Shown: in pieces, positions 56,710 to 64,000 of the stretch
How positions within the stretch are numbered: position 1 is the first letter of the stretch
How the letters are laid out: each line of letters starts with the position of its first letter
Assembly: GCA_029213305.1 (NCBI GenBank)
Contig: JARGPA010000020.1
Span: 1-64,000, forward strand
DNA length: 64,000 nucleotides
Source of the DNA: Phycisphaerales bacterium
GTDB taxonomy: Bacteria > Planctomycetota > Phycisphaerae > Phycisphaerales > UBA1924
Direction: 5' to 3'
Made by a program: the position numbers and the translations under genes
Notes under the pieces: model-generated
The model's input: only the letters and a program-made list of their open reading frames with translations
What the model was told of the DNA's origin: nothing
Databases searched by the model: none

Positions 56710-58902
56710 TCAACAATCAAGATCTTCGCCCTCAATGTAAGGCATCACCCCAAGATGATGACCACCATTCTGATCGTATATGACCTTATCTATCTTTTCC
56801 TGACTAGGGTACAACTGATCTCTCGCCTGCTCATAGGCGCGCTTCGCATCCATACGCGTCATCTGTCCACGTTTGACTGCCCCTTCAATCCGATCCCGCA
56901 CCGCTTGCCATTCGTTGTTACGAACCGCTTCTCGTTTCGAACGCAACTCAGACAAATTCTTGAGCCCCTCTTCACGAGTAAGCTTTCCCGAGTTGACTGC
57001 TTCAATGATCTCGTTCTCCATACTTGCCCATTGAACTCGCTGCTCGATGCTCTTCCTTGCTTCAGCCATCCGAGCCTTTGCATCTTCCGCAGACATCTCA
57101 CCTGTTTCAACGAGCTCATGGATTTGGAGATCAAAGCTTGCGATGTACTCTTCGATTCGATTATTCAAACCAACCTGTTGCTCATTCCGGATTGCAAGAT
57201 ACGCTGCTTTCGCTTGCTCACTCGTCATCTCACCTTCTTCGACAGCAATCTTGATGTCGACGAATCGCTTTGTTTCTGCAAATGTTTGATACAAACTCTG
57301 CAACGACTCTTCGCACTCACCGATCAGCGACAAAGTTGCATCAATCTCATTTTCCACAACTTGCGTTGCCGTTGCATGCTCCACTTGCTCGACCCATATC
57401 TGCCGCGCAAGCCCTGTCACTAAGTTAATAGTTTTTGCATCGAGTCCGCGCTTATTAAGATAAAGAACCAATCCAGGATGAAGTTCAAACTGATCACCTT
57501 CAACGATCATCTCTGCAATGATCCGATCCATCACAAGAACAACATCTGGAATCACCCGATCAGATATTCCATATTCTGCAAGCACCGCCGCCGCCTTGGG
57601 CAAAAGATTCCCATCTGAGAAAGCGTCAACCGCTTCATCATCCATACTCTCGACAATCATCCCAAACAGCTCATCCGCTTCGCTCTGCGTCAACTCGCCT
57701 GTCGAAACGGTACCATCGAATTGCCGTTTCATACTCTCAAGCTCAGCGCGCTTTGCGATTAATCGACTCATTTTTTCGAAGATCAACTTCGATTTTTCGT
57801 CTTGAATATCATCTACAGAAACAATCTTCAAATCCAACTGCTTATCAGTTGCATCGTTCACTTCGACAATCTTCCGATTCAACTCCTCATCCGATTTCTG
57901 AGTCTCATCACCTTTCGTCGCTGCATGAGCAATCCCAGCGCTCGCGATCAGTGCACCTACTGTCATCGCTGCAACTGTTCGTATGACTGCTGAAGATTGA
58001 CGAGATTGTGTCGATTTTCCTAGTATCCGTGATATCCGGTTCATAAGTGAACCTCCTTGATTAATCGCGAGCACCGCACGCGAACTTGTTCTTGTCGTTT
58101 CTAAATCTGCTAGCGCCCGCGCAAACACCCTCGCATCACCTGCCCAGCGCACCGCGGCATCATCACAGCAATGCTCGCGTTCCAACCTCGCTTGGTGAGA
58201 CATCCACCAGACCATCGGATGATAAAACAAGACCGTCTCAATCAGTACTTGCAACCCATTCACCAAATGGTCATATCTCCGTATATGCTCAAGCTCATGC
58301 ACAAGCACAACACGCACATGCTCTTCGCGTAAAGTCGTCAACATACTCAACGGGACGACTACCATCGGTGAAACCCACCCAACAACCATCGGACTGTGAA
58401 CCGTTGAGCTCGCAAACATCCGCACTCGCTTTGATACTCCGAGTTGATCGCGAATCGCACCAAAGATCGAATCCCAACGATCTTCAATATTTACAATCCC
58501 AACAGTCCGAATCCGATGTGCAGCCACCCACTGATTCACAAACCGCAACCCAAAGAATACAAAACCACCCACCCAAAGCCATGCAACGACTTCAAACAAA
58601 ATGGTTTCTTTCACCGTGCTCGCGTTCATCGGGATCGAGAACCCCGCAACCATTGGCAACTCATGTATCAATCCATCGACCACCCGCCTAGGGCGCATGA
58701 CACTCATGAATGTCATTACAAACATACCAAAGCAAACCAACATCGATCCACACCAAACAAGATACCGTACCGATGCACGACGAATCATCATCAAAGCAAC
58801 CGTCGCAACAACTCCAACGAGCGCGAACTGCCATAACGATTGCAATACTGCATATCCAAGCGCCCGACTCGCGCTCTCAACCAGATCCATCAATCCATTC
58901 AT
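56710..58902 (-). CDS. BlaR1-type M56 metallopeptidase with helical repeat C-terminus
   Basis: 730 residues. Several N-terminal helices (about residues 20-65 and 100-122) and a zinc peptidase domain with HELEH at 202-206 and EREHCCDDAA at 241-250, as in BlaR1/MecR1. One more helix (VIRTVAAMTVGALIASAGIAHA, 306-327) is followed by about 400 residues outside the membrane. There is no beta-lactam sensor domain. That region has at least four repeats of the form VxxGxMTxxxAKxxYxxxR (near 554, 598, 636 and 676) and ends DLDC. The role is probably sensing and cleaving the BlaI repressor. ATG overlaps the BlaI stop (ATGA). Confidence 0.92.
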   Translation of the reverse strand: MNGLMDLVESASRALGYAVLQSLWQFALVGVVATVALMMIRRASVRYLVWCGSMLVCFGMFVMTFMSVMRPRRVVDGLIHELPMVAGFSIPMNASTVKETILFEVVAWLWVGGFVFFGLRFVNQWVAAHRIRTVGIVNIEDRWDSIFGAIRDQLGVSKRVRMFASSTVHSPMVVGWVSPMVVVPLSMLTTLREEHVRVVLVHELEHIRRYDHLVNGLQVLIETVLFYHPMVWWMSHQARLEREHCCDDAAVRWAGDARVFARALADLETTRTSSRAVLAINQGGSLMNRISRILGKSTQSRQSSAVIRTVAAMTVGALIASAGIAHAATKGDETQKSDEELNRKIVEVNDATDKQLDLKIVSVDDIQDEKSKLIFEKMSRLIAKRAELESMKRQFDGTVSTGELTQSEADELFGMIVESMDDEAVDAFSDGNLLPKAAAVLAEYGISDRVIPDVVLVMDRIIAEMIVEGDQFELHPGLVLYLNKRGLDAKTINLVTGLARQIWVEQVEHATATQVVENEIDATLSLIGECEESLQSLYQTFAETKRFVDIKIAVEEGEMTSEQAKAAYLAIRNEQQVGLNNRIEEYIASFDLQIHELVETGEMSAEDAKARMAEARKSIEQRVQWASMENEIIEAVNSGKLTREEGLKNLSELRSKREAVRNNEWQAVRDRIEGAVKRGQMTRMDAKRAYEQARDQLYPSQEKIDKVIYDQNGGHHLGVMPYIEGEDLDC

Positions 58903-59318
58903 GATGCACCCCCATCAAGCTCATCGAGCATCTTACGAATCTGCGCCAACTCTTCAGGATTCGTCTCACGCATACTCAATGCTTGCAAAACCAAATTTCC
59001 TGGAGATCCTCGGAATGCTCCATCAAGCAAATGACCCACCATTGCTTTCTGTGTCTGCTTCTGAGGCACCCCCGCCGTAAACACCTGAGGCCGAACCCCA
59101 GTATCACGCGTCAATAACCCCTTCTCAACCATGATCTGCATCAACTTGAGCACTGTCGTATATCCAGTGTCAGATCGAGATGACAACTCATCAAAGACCT
59201 CACGAACCGTTGCAGATCCACGATCCCAGATCACTCCCAGGATCGCTAACTCCGAATCCGTGGGTTTTCGTGCTCCATTCTGGGAACTTGTCTTCGATTT
59301 ACTTGTCTTCTTCGCCAT
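58899..59318 (-). CDS. BlaI/MecI/CopY-family repressor
   Basis: 139 residues from the ATG at 59316-59318 (GAGG seven bases upstream). The winged helix reads TDSELAILGVIWDRGSATVR, then VFDELSSRSDTGYTTVLKLMQIMVEKGLLTRD, the family signature with the recognition helix. The C-terminal helices dimerise. In the family the M56 protein cleaves the repressor to switch on the operon. A basic N-terminal tail of about 15 residues (KKTSKSKTSSQNGARK) is longer than in MecI. Two operator-like palindromes lie 38 and 80 bases upstream of the start codon. The M56 gene overlaps by four bases. Confidence 0.94.
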   Translation of the reverse strand: MAKKTSKSKTSSQNGARKPTDSELAILGVIWDRGSATVREVFDELSSRSDTGYTTVLKLMQIMVEKGLLTRDTGVRPQVFTAGVPQKQTQKAMVGHLLDGAFRGSPGNLVLQALSMRETNPEELAQIRKMLDELDGGAS

Positions 59319-59355
59319 ATAAAATCCTCGCGACAAATTCTCTACACAACAAGAC

Positions 59356-59375
59356 TACACGAAGACTTTCGTCAT
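59356..59375. promoter_or_regulatory. BlaI operator-like palindrome, proximal site
   Basis: TACACGAAGACTTTCGTCAT shares the core ACGAA-TTTCGTCA with the distal site (14 of 20 positions equal). It lies between the start codon and the probable promoter of blaI. Confidence 0.6.
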
Positions 59376-59397
59376 TACAATCCCAATTGTTCATCAA

Positions 59398-59417
59398 TTG
59401 ACGAAATTTTTCGTCAA
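59398..59417. promoter_or_regulatory. BlaI operator-like palindrome, distal site
   Basis: TTGACGAAATTTTTCGTCAA is a perfect nine-base inverted repeat with a two-base centre. Its centre lies 42 bases from that of the proximal site, about four DNA turns, so two repressor dimers could sit on the same face. Confidence 0.65.
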
Positions 59418-59520
59418 TCACCCAAAATACCTACCCACCATTTAGTTGGACCCAAGACTTCTTCATTGCAATTACAGTGTGAGAGTACAGAATAGATACA
59501 CACCAAAGGATACTGCTATT

Positions 59521-60318
59521 ATGAAGATGCAAAGATTCACAACCGCCTCATTTCCGATCCTCTGCTCATTTGTGCTTGCATTGTGCCCTTCAATTGCATG
59601 GAGCGCGCCACAAGATGTCCTGATATTGAACTTCTTTGCGAGAGACAATGAACTCCTGCTCTTCAATCGCAACTCGGAACCCACAAATCTCGATGGTTGG
59701 CGCTTCATGACCTCCAACGACACCGTCACTGGTATAACAACAGACCAACATGGATTCGAAGGAATCGTCCTCCCACCATTCTCAACCTTCATTATACAAC
59801 TCGACAACGATGCCGATATCTCGCATGGATTCAACGCCCAAGACCTCGGCGCATTAGCAGACCATCAATCCGATGCATTCGCCATCACACTCTTCTTCCC
59901 AGACGCCAAAGGCGAAATCTCATTCCAAGACGAGACACAAATCGCTGACCACATGCAATGGAGTCTCAACGGAAACCATCATCAAAGCGTAGAAGGACAC
60001 TCTCAGCTCGCCGTCGATGGAGGCCTTTGGACAGAACACAACGAATGGATCGATGTCCGCGAACACACATACCTGCTCGACTTCATCGGAGACTCAACAC
60101 AAAGACTCCACGGCCCAGACGACTACAACATCATCATCCTCTTCTGTAACACCGACATGAACAACGACGGCAACACCGACTTCTTCGATGTCTCACTCTT
60201 CTTAAACGCATTCGCGCAAGCAGACCCCGCCGCCGACATCAATCATGACGGCGTATTCAACTTCTTTGATGTATCCGAATTTCTAAACCTCTTCACAAGC
60301 GGCGATGGCTGTTTCTAA
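59521..60318 (+). CDS. Secreted protein with dockerin-like C-terminus
   Basis: 265 residues from the ATG at 59521 (AAAGGA ten bases upstream; the frame opens earlier). Signal peptide with FPILCSFVLALCPSIAWSAP. The N-terminal half resembles a lamin-tail (LTD) fold: LILNFFARDNELLLFNRNSE, NLDGWRFM, FSTFIIQLDND. The last 50 residues have two Asp/Asn loops (TDMNNDGNTDFFDVSLFLNA and ADINHDGVFNFFDVSEFLNL), then SGDGCF. This is the third Gly-Cys-ended dockerin-like anchor in the window. Its end overlaps the convergent VanZ-like gene by 26 bases. It may be controlled from the divergent BlaI region. Confidence 0.85.
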   Translation: MKMQRFTTASFPILCSFVLALCPSIAWSAPQDVLILNFFARDNELLLFNRNSEPTNLDGWRFMTSNDTVTGITTDQHGFEGIVLPPFSTFIIQLDNDADISHGFNAQDLGALADHQSDAFAITLFFPDAKGEISFQDETQIADHMQWSLNGNHHQSVEGHSQLAVDGGLWTEHNEWIDVREHTYLLDFIGDSTQRLHGPDDYNIIILFCNTDMNNDGNTDFFDVSLFLNAFAQADPAADINHDGVFNFFDVSEFLNLFTSGDGCF

Positions 60319-60700
60319 GTTTTTCACAAACGAACAACACTCCACACGCAACCAACACCCCAAACGAATCCGCGGCTAAATCCAACGGATCCGCAACCCT
60401 TCTAAACAAGGGTTGTGTCAGTTCATCAAAAAATGCAAAGCAGATCCCAACAACCCCAGTCCACACGATCCGTCTCTTGAGACAAGCACACCCAAACCGT
60501 CCGCCGACCGCGATCAAGTGCGCCATAAATAACAAGCAAGTCCATACAAAGAACACACCCGCATGAATCACGAGATCAATCCGACTAAACGATCCCTTTA
60601 TCGCAAGCCCAGGCCAATGCGTCGCCGTTAAAAGCGCAATAGTATAAAACACAAATCCAACACGAAACATAGTGCGCACACGACTCGTTGGTTTATTCAT
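60293..60700 (-). CDS. VanZ-like membrane protein
   Basis: 135 residues with four hydrophobic segments: VGFVFYTIALLTATHWPG, LVIHAGVFFVWTCLLFMAHLI, VWTGVVGICFAFFDELTQPL and LAADSFGVLVACGVLFVC. FDELTQ followed by RRVADPLDLAADSFG is the VanZ family mark. VanZ gives low teicoplanin resistance in enterococci; most relatives have no known role. The start is within the parA stop region (overlap 60693-60700), so it is co-transcribed. The 3' end overlaps the secreted-protein gene on the other strand. Confidence 0.85.
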   Translation of the reverse strand: MNKPTSRVRTMFRVGFVFYTIALLTATHWPGLAIKGSFSRIDLVIHAGVFFVWTCLLFMAHLIAVGGRFGCACLKRRIVWTGVVGICFAFFDELTQPLFRRVADPLDLAADSFGVLVACGVLFVCEKLRNSHRRL

Positions 60701-61640
60701 GATTCTCTACCGCAGCCTCAACATCAGCAGGCTCACGCTCAAGCATCGCTTTAGCGCCCTTGAGCACCCGGATCTCAGCTTCACTCAGATCCCCCGCCTT
60801 CGCAACTGCAAGCGCCCGATCCCACTCTGCGACAATTGTCTCCCCGAGCTTTTTATAGTCCATCGCGCCCGGCGCCCACATCGCATACTGAAAAATCGTT
60901 TGCCCAAAGCTCGGACATTCCGCGAGTTTAATGTTGCGTCGAATCGCAGGGTGATACACCCGTGCGCTACTCCATGCTGTGGGAGTATTCCGTTGACTCT
61001 CAAAGAACCGTTCCAGATCCGCAACCACTTCTTTCGAGTGCGATGTCTGTGAATCATGCATGCACAACACAACACCCGCAACGCGCAATCGAGAGTTAAT
61101 CTGCTCGCGAACGAGTCCAACAGTTTCGAGCAACTTACTGACACCTTGGAGCGCCAAGAAATGCGCCTGCATCGGAATGATCACTTCTTGCGCCGCTGCT
61201 AATGCATTGAGTGTCAAGAGCCCAAGCGCTGGAGGACAATCAAGCAAAATAAACTCATGATCCGTCGTCGATGCTGCGATCGCTCGAGCAAGCCGTTGAT
61301 TCCGGTCTCCCTGACCTGCAAGCTCAGTTTCAACCGCCGCCAGATCAGTCTCCGCAGGGACAATATCAAGAAAATCATCCACATGACGTACACAATCGCT
61401 GATCTCAAACTCAGGATCAAGCAACAAGTCGTACACCGTAGGCTGTTCCGGATCATCCTCGCGCTCTCCCGCGACATGCAATGTCGCGTGCGCTTGAGGA
61501 TCCAAATCAATAATCAGCACCTTCCGACCCATCCGCGCAATCGCCGCCGCAAGATTCACCGTAGTCGTAGTCTTCCCTACGCCACCTTTCTGGTTCATCA
61601 TCGCAATCACACGCACCGGATGGTCAGTCTTTTCGTCCAT
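60693..61640 (-). CDS. ParA/Soj-family ATPase
   Basis: 315 residues. Deviant Walker A NQKGGVGKTTTTVNLAAAIA near residue 16, LIIDLDPQAHATLHV, Walker B LLDCPPALGLLTLNAL near 152 and IKLAECPSFGQTIFQYA. The family segregates chromosomes, plasmids or large complexes by ATP-driven surface gradients. The usual parB partner is not next to it; the next gene is VanZ-like. It is therefore either an orphan Soj or one that acts on another cargo. It has a small C-terminal helix (AEIRVLKGAKAMLEREPADV) beyond the usual length. Confidence 0.94.
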   Translation of the reverse strand: MDEKTDHPVRVIAMMNQKGGVGKTTTTVNLAAAIARMGRKVLIIDLDPQAHATLHVAGEREDDPEQPTVYDLLLDPEFEISDCVRHVDDFLDIVPAETDLAAVETELAGQGDRNQRLARAIAASTTDHEFILLDCPPALGLLTLNALAAAQEVIIPMQAHFLALQGVSKLLETVGLVREQINSRLRVAGVVLCMHDSQTSHSKEVVADLERFFESQRNTPTAWSSARVYHPAIRRNIKLAECPSFGQTIFQYAMWAPGAMDYKKLGETIVAEWDRALAVAKAGDLSEAEIRVLKGAKAMLEREPADVEAAVENHE

Positions 61641-61721
61641 AGAGTGGAGTATATCGGGGAATGAGCTTGCAGGGATTGAGGATCAACGATTAGTTCTCCA
61701 TTCCCAAAGCTTTCCGACTCA

Positions 61722-62234
61722 TCACCCCTCCTTCGCCAACAAAACTACACAATGAACCTCGATCGCTTCACCTCGCCCGATCGAATCGACCCCTTCATGC
61801 GTCTTCCCTTTGATATTGACCCGCTCAACATCGACCTGAAGACCCGCTGCGACATTCGCACGCATCAAACCTTTATAAGGACTTAACTTTGGCCGTTCAC
61901 AAATCACCGTAATATCAATGTTAACAACAACATACCCTCGATCACGCACGCGATCTAAAGCCGCCGCAAGAAACACACGCGAATCAACAGACTCGTTCCT
62001 TGCATCATCATCAGGAAACAACTGACCAATATCAGGTTCTCCAATCGCACCCAACAACCCATCTGTGACTGCATGCAACAACGCATCCCCATCAGAATGA
62101 GCAATCGGACCACGATCATGCTCAATCTCTACCCCCCCGAGCACAAACGCTCGTCCATCTCCAACAGGAGCTTGAACTTCCAAGCGATGCAAGTCGTACC
62201 CATGTCCAATGCGAATCAAATTTGCAATATCCAT
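61722..62234 (-). CDS. ispF: 2-C-methyl-D-erythritol 2,4-cyclodiphosphate synthase
   Basis: 170 residues from the ATG at 62232-62234, chosen for GAGG six bases upstream; two earlier starts are open. IspF cyclises CDP-ME-2-phosphate in the MEP isoprenoid pathway. Metal ligands are in RIGHGYDLHRLE (Asp and His) and in GGVEIEHDRGPIAHSDGDALLHAVTD. The hydrophobic channel and INIK-like segment VNIKGKTHEG also fit. It is a separate gene, not fused to IspD. Upstream, on the plus strand, is the lipoprotein gene at 62408. Slightly long for the family (about 158) because of an N-terminal piece and an insert QAPVGDGRAF. Confidence 0.95.
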   Translation of the reverse strand: MDIANLIRIGHGYDLHRLEVQAPVGDGRAFVLGGVEIEHDRGPIAHSDGDALLHAVTDGLLGAIGEPDIGQLFPDDDARNESVDSRVFLAAALDRVRDRGYVVVNIDITVICERPKLSPYKGLMRANVAAGLQVDVERVNIKGKTHEGVDSIGRGEAIEVHCVVLLAKEG

Positions 62235-62407
62235 CGTCTGCCTCATTTCAATACCGTTTCCAGCACTTGAATCCCTATCTTTATAGAGATCCGCCCCCAA
62301 TCTTACCGATAATCCCCAAGCATGCTCGATGATGTCATCACTGACCTACCATCTCATCAAGCATAAGCACGATTTTTCCGCTCCCAGAGCGTTTCGGAGA
62401 TGAATAG

Positions 62408-62947
62408 ATGAACTCAACAATGCGAACAACAACAAGCACATTCGTGATTCTGCTGATCACAGCACTCTTTTCAGTCGGATGCGTAAAGCAACTCGTAACC
62501 AACGGCCCAGGCGGATCAATGCGCTCCACCGACTCATTTACCTACATCTCAACCCCCTTCGAACCACTCACCGTCACCCTCTATGACCAAAGAGACAACG
62601 AACCACTCTGGACCGTCGATGTCCCTGTTGGACAAAAAGTGACCGTCCGCTTCCTGACCAACAAGTCAAAAGAAGGCACCACCCGCCGCCCAGACATCAT
62701 GCAATGGGAAATCTACGACCAAACCAAGCGCAGAGCAAACCTCACCAACAGCATGGCCGTCCCAGGATCAGACTCAAGACTCCTCAAAGTCGCACTCCGT
62801 GACGGCGTTGAATACCCAGACGAAAAACTCGAAGACTACCAACTCGACGATCCAAACCGCGAATGGATCCCCGTCGAACCAAGAAGATTCCGAGGAGTCC
62901 CTCTAGAGAACAACGCCCGCACCGGCGCGTACATCTCTGACGATTAA
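62408..62947 (+). CDS. Putative lipoprotein of unknown function
   Basis: 179 residues, GGAG eight bases before the ATG. Signal peptide TTTSTFVILLITALF with lipobox SVGC (Cys25), so anchored in a membrane. The mature part is a small beta-rich domain: PFEPLTVTLYDQRDNEPLWTVDVPVGQKVTVRFL and polar C-terminus. No known motif. Related lipoproteins seem common in Phycisphaerae (general impression, not checked). A terminator follows after 23 bases. Confidence 0.75.
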   Translation: MNSTMRTTTSTFVILLITALFSVGCVKQLVTNGPGGSMRSTDSFTYISTPFEPLTVTLYDQRDNEPLWTVDVPVGQKVTVRFLTNKSKEGTTRRPDIMQWEIYDQTKRRANLTNSMAVPGSDSRLLKVALRDGVEYPDEKLEDYQLDDPNREWIPVEPRRFRGVPLENNARTGAYISDD

Positions 62948-62970
62948 ACATAACATCATCTGAAATACTA

Positions 62971-63004
62971 TATATAAACCCGGATTTTTATCCGGGTTTA
63001 TATA
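62971..63004. terminator. Palindromic terminator after the lipoprotein gene
   Basis: TATATAAACCCGGAT, TTTT, then the reverse complement. A 15-base perfect stem flanked by A/T runs, fit for either direction. Confidence 0.85.
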
Positions 63005-63100
63005 CAATTGAGCGCTTGACAAACAATATCGTCATTAGTGATCTAATGTTTAATTATCACAATCTCCTAAAGAGGGGAATTAGATTGAAAAGGAATCTAT

Positions 63101-64000
63101 ATGAAATATTGTACCATTTTAAATTGGCGGAATCGGATCAACGTAATCGTTGCAATTACTTTTGGGCTTTTTACGTCATCTAGTTTTTGTCAACCAACAA
63201 GCAGCGGAGGGCAAATAGGCGGTAGCAACTTACTTGTCCCAATTGACATTGATGATCCATATTCTTATGATAAAAATTTTGTAGCGAACTTAGTTGCAGA
63301 TTTGTATGGCGAACAGTTCAGCTTTAACAGTTCAATGCTTTGGATTGGAGAGCATCTCAACGAGGACTCTTCATTGCCTCGAATTATGGCCTTGACAAAG
63401 CAGCAACCTGTACATAATGCAATAGAACTTGGAAGTGACAAAAATGTCACATTTTCTGAGCTATCCAGACACGACGCAATTTGGCTAGGATACACAACCA
63501 GCAGCGATGCTTCTTCGGTTTCGGGAATTCCATTTACCTACGAAACTGAAGAATATGGACAAATAGTTTCTGGATGGTTAGACAATTCTGACGGAGTAGC
63601 TCGACTGGTTGTTGGATTGGTTTTAGTTCTTAATGTCGAGGTTACCAATCCTGTCGGCGAAAGAGCTGATCTTTATTTTGAACGATTCTATCCTATACAA
63701 AGATTTTATAACGAAGGGCAAGCTGCGAATTACGCCCAAGACATTGCAGAGGATTACGATATAAGAAACGAGCCTGAGTCCTCAGGATTTGACTGCTCAA
63801 CATTACCAGCTGGAACTGAGAGAGACTATTGTTTCTGCTTACACACAATATATATCAACTATGACTATGATAAATCGATTTGCCCTGGAGAACCTGACAT
63901 TGGTGAAGCAATCAAAGTCGGAGTAGCAGCAGGAGCTGGCGCAGCCGTAAGTGGTGGCGTTGTAAAGAGAATCGCTAAAAAAGCAACTGGACTTTGGGGA
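63101..64000 (+). CDS. Secreted protein of unknown function, partial
   Basis: 300 codons open to the right edge, no stop. Start ATG at 63101 with AAGGA six bases upstream. A signal peptide is present (INVIVAITFGLFTSSSFC, cleavage near Cys-Gln). The rest has a mixed fold with acidic and Tyr-rich segments, SFNSSMLWIGEHLNEDSSLP, DLYFERFYPIQRFYNEGQAA, then a Cys-rich piece DCSTLPAGTERDYCFCLHTI and a Gly/Ala stretch (IKVGVAAGAGAAVSGG) that recalls membrane or secretion helices. Codons such as TTT, TTA and TAT are used far more than in neighbouring genes. I do not recognise the family. Confidence 0.6.
   Translation, partial: MKYCTILNWRNRINVIVAITFGLFTSSSFCQPTSSGGQIGGSNLLVPIDIDDPYSYDKNFVANLVADLYGEQFSFNSSMLWIGEHLNEDSSLPRIMALTKQQPVHNAIELGSDKNVTFSELSRHDAIWLGYTTSSDASSVSGIPFTYETEEYGQIVSGWLDNSDGVARLVVGLVLVLNVEVTNPVGERADLYFERFYPIQRFYNEGQAANYAQDIAEDYDIRNEPESSGFDCSTLPAGTERDYCFCLHTIYINYDYDKSICPGEPDIGEAIKVGVAAGAGAAVSGGVVKRIAKKATGLWG

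Noticed and set aside
63016-63047. TTGACA with a TCTAAT farther on, as promoter of the right-edge gene
   Set aside because: Spacing is about 20 bases, outside the usual 16-18, and no other -10 at correct distance is good. Mentioned only as a weak possibility.

Overview
The window looks like a chromosome segment of a bacterium of the phylum Planctomycetota, probably a marine member of the class Phycisphaerae. The evidence is indirect. Three secreted proteins (35266..36651, 39512..40897, 59521..60318) end in paired dockerin-like Asp/Asn-rich repeats that stop at Gly-Cys-X. One protein (12247..13059) ends in a PEP-CTERM-type sorting signal. GH3-, TANGO2- and DinB-type genes are mixed with housekeeping genes, and lipoproteins, MoxR/VWA and M56 genes are frequent. 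Coding density is high, genes lie on both strands, and many neighbours overlap by ATGA or sit a few bases apart. No rRNA, CRISPR array, transposase or integrase was seen.

Left part (1..9.2 kb): a partial SIR2-like gene translationally coupled to lepA, a glycine-zipper lipoprotein, a secreted protein of unknown role, a BatA-like VWA membrane protein overlapping rlmE, a secreted PNGase F-like protein and an Isc-type [2Fe-2S] ferredoxin. From 9.3 to 15.7 kb come a GT2 glycosyltransferase with a LAB_N membrane protein, two small unknown proteins, a PEP-CTERM protein, MoxR, an unusual tRNA-Cys and a secreted protein with an internally duplicated domain. From 15.8 to 29.2 kb almost everything is on the minus strand: nuoH, TANGO2, DinB, GH3, an alpha/beta hydrolase, a LolD/LolC-type ABC transporter, an M1 metallopeptidase lipoprotein, a ComM/YifB ATPase and a soluble sugar-nucleotide 4,6-dehydratase-like protein.

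From 29.3 to 35.3 kb, on the plus strand, lie ruvA, manC, ruvX, a LolA-like protein and a large TPR/metallopeptidase. Two related beta-propeller proteins flank plsC and rarA (35.3 to 40.9 kb). rarA carries an unusual linker with a well-formed out-of-frame small ORF. From 41 to 50.8 kb come 5-formyl-THF cyclo-ligase, an L,D-transpeptidase, gyrB, a PilZ-receiver protein, a hybrid histidine kinase and tRNA-His. The remainder holds pckA, two tandem DinB genes, a murJ/entericidin-like/SDR operon, a BlaI-M56 regulatory operon with twin operator-like palindromes, VanZ-like, ParA, ispF, a lipoprotein and, at the right edge, a visibly AT-richer secreted ORF that runs out of the window.

The genes mostly support cell-envelope biology (lipoprotein export, peptidoglycan precursor flipping and cross-linking, phospholipid synthesis, glycan handling, surface anchoring), DNA repair (ruvA, ruvX, rarA) and translation quality (lepA, rlmE). 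The least ordinary features are the lepA-coupled SIR2-like gene, the nested ORF in rarA, the long-variable-arm tRNA-Cys, the hairpin between ribosome-binding site and start of the entericidin-like gene, the BlaI twin operators and the PilZ-receiver protein with a degenerate Hpt domain.
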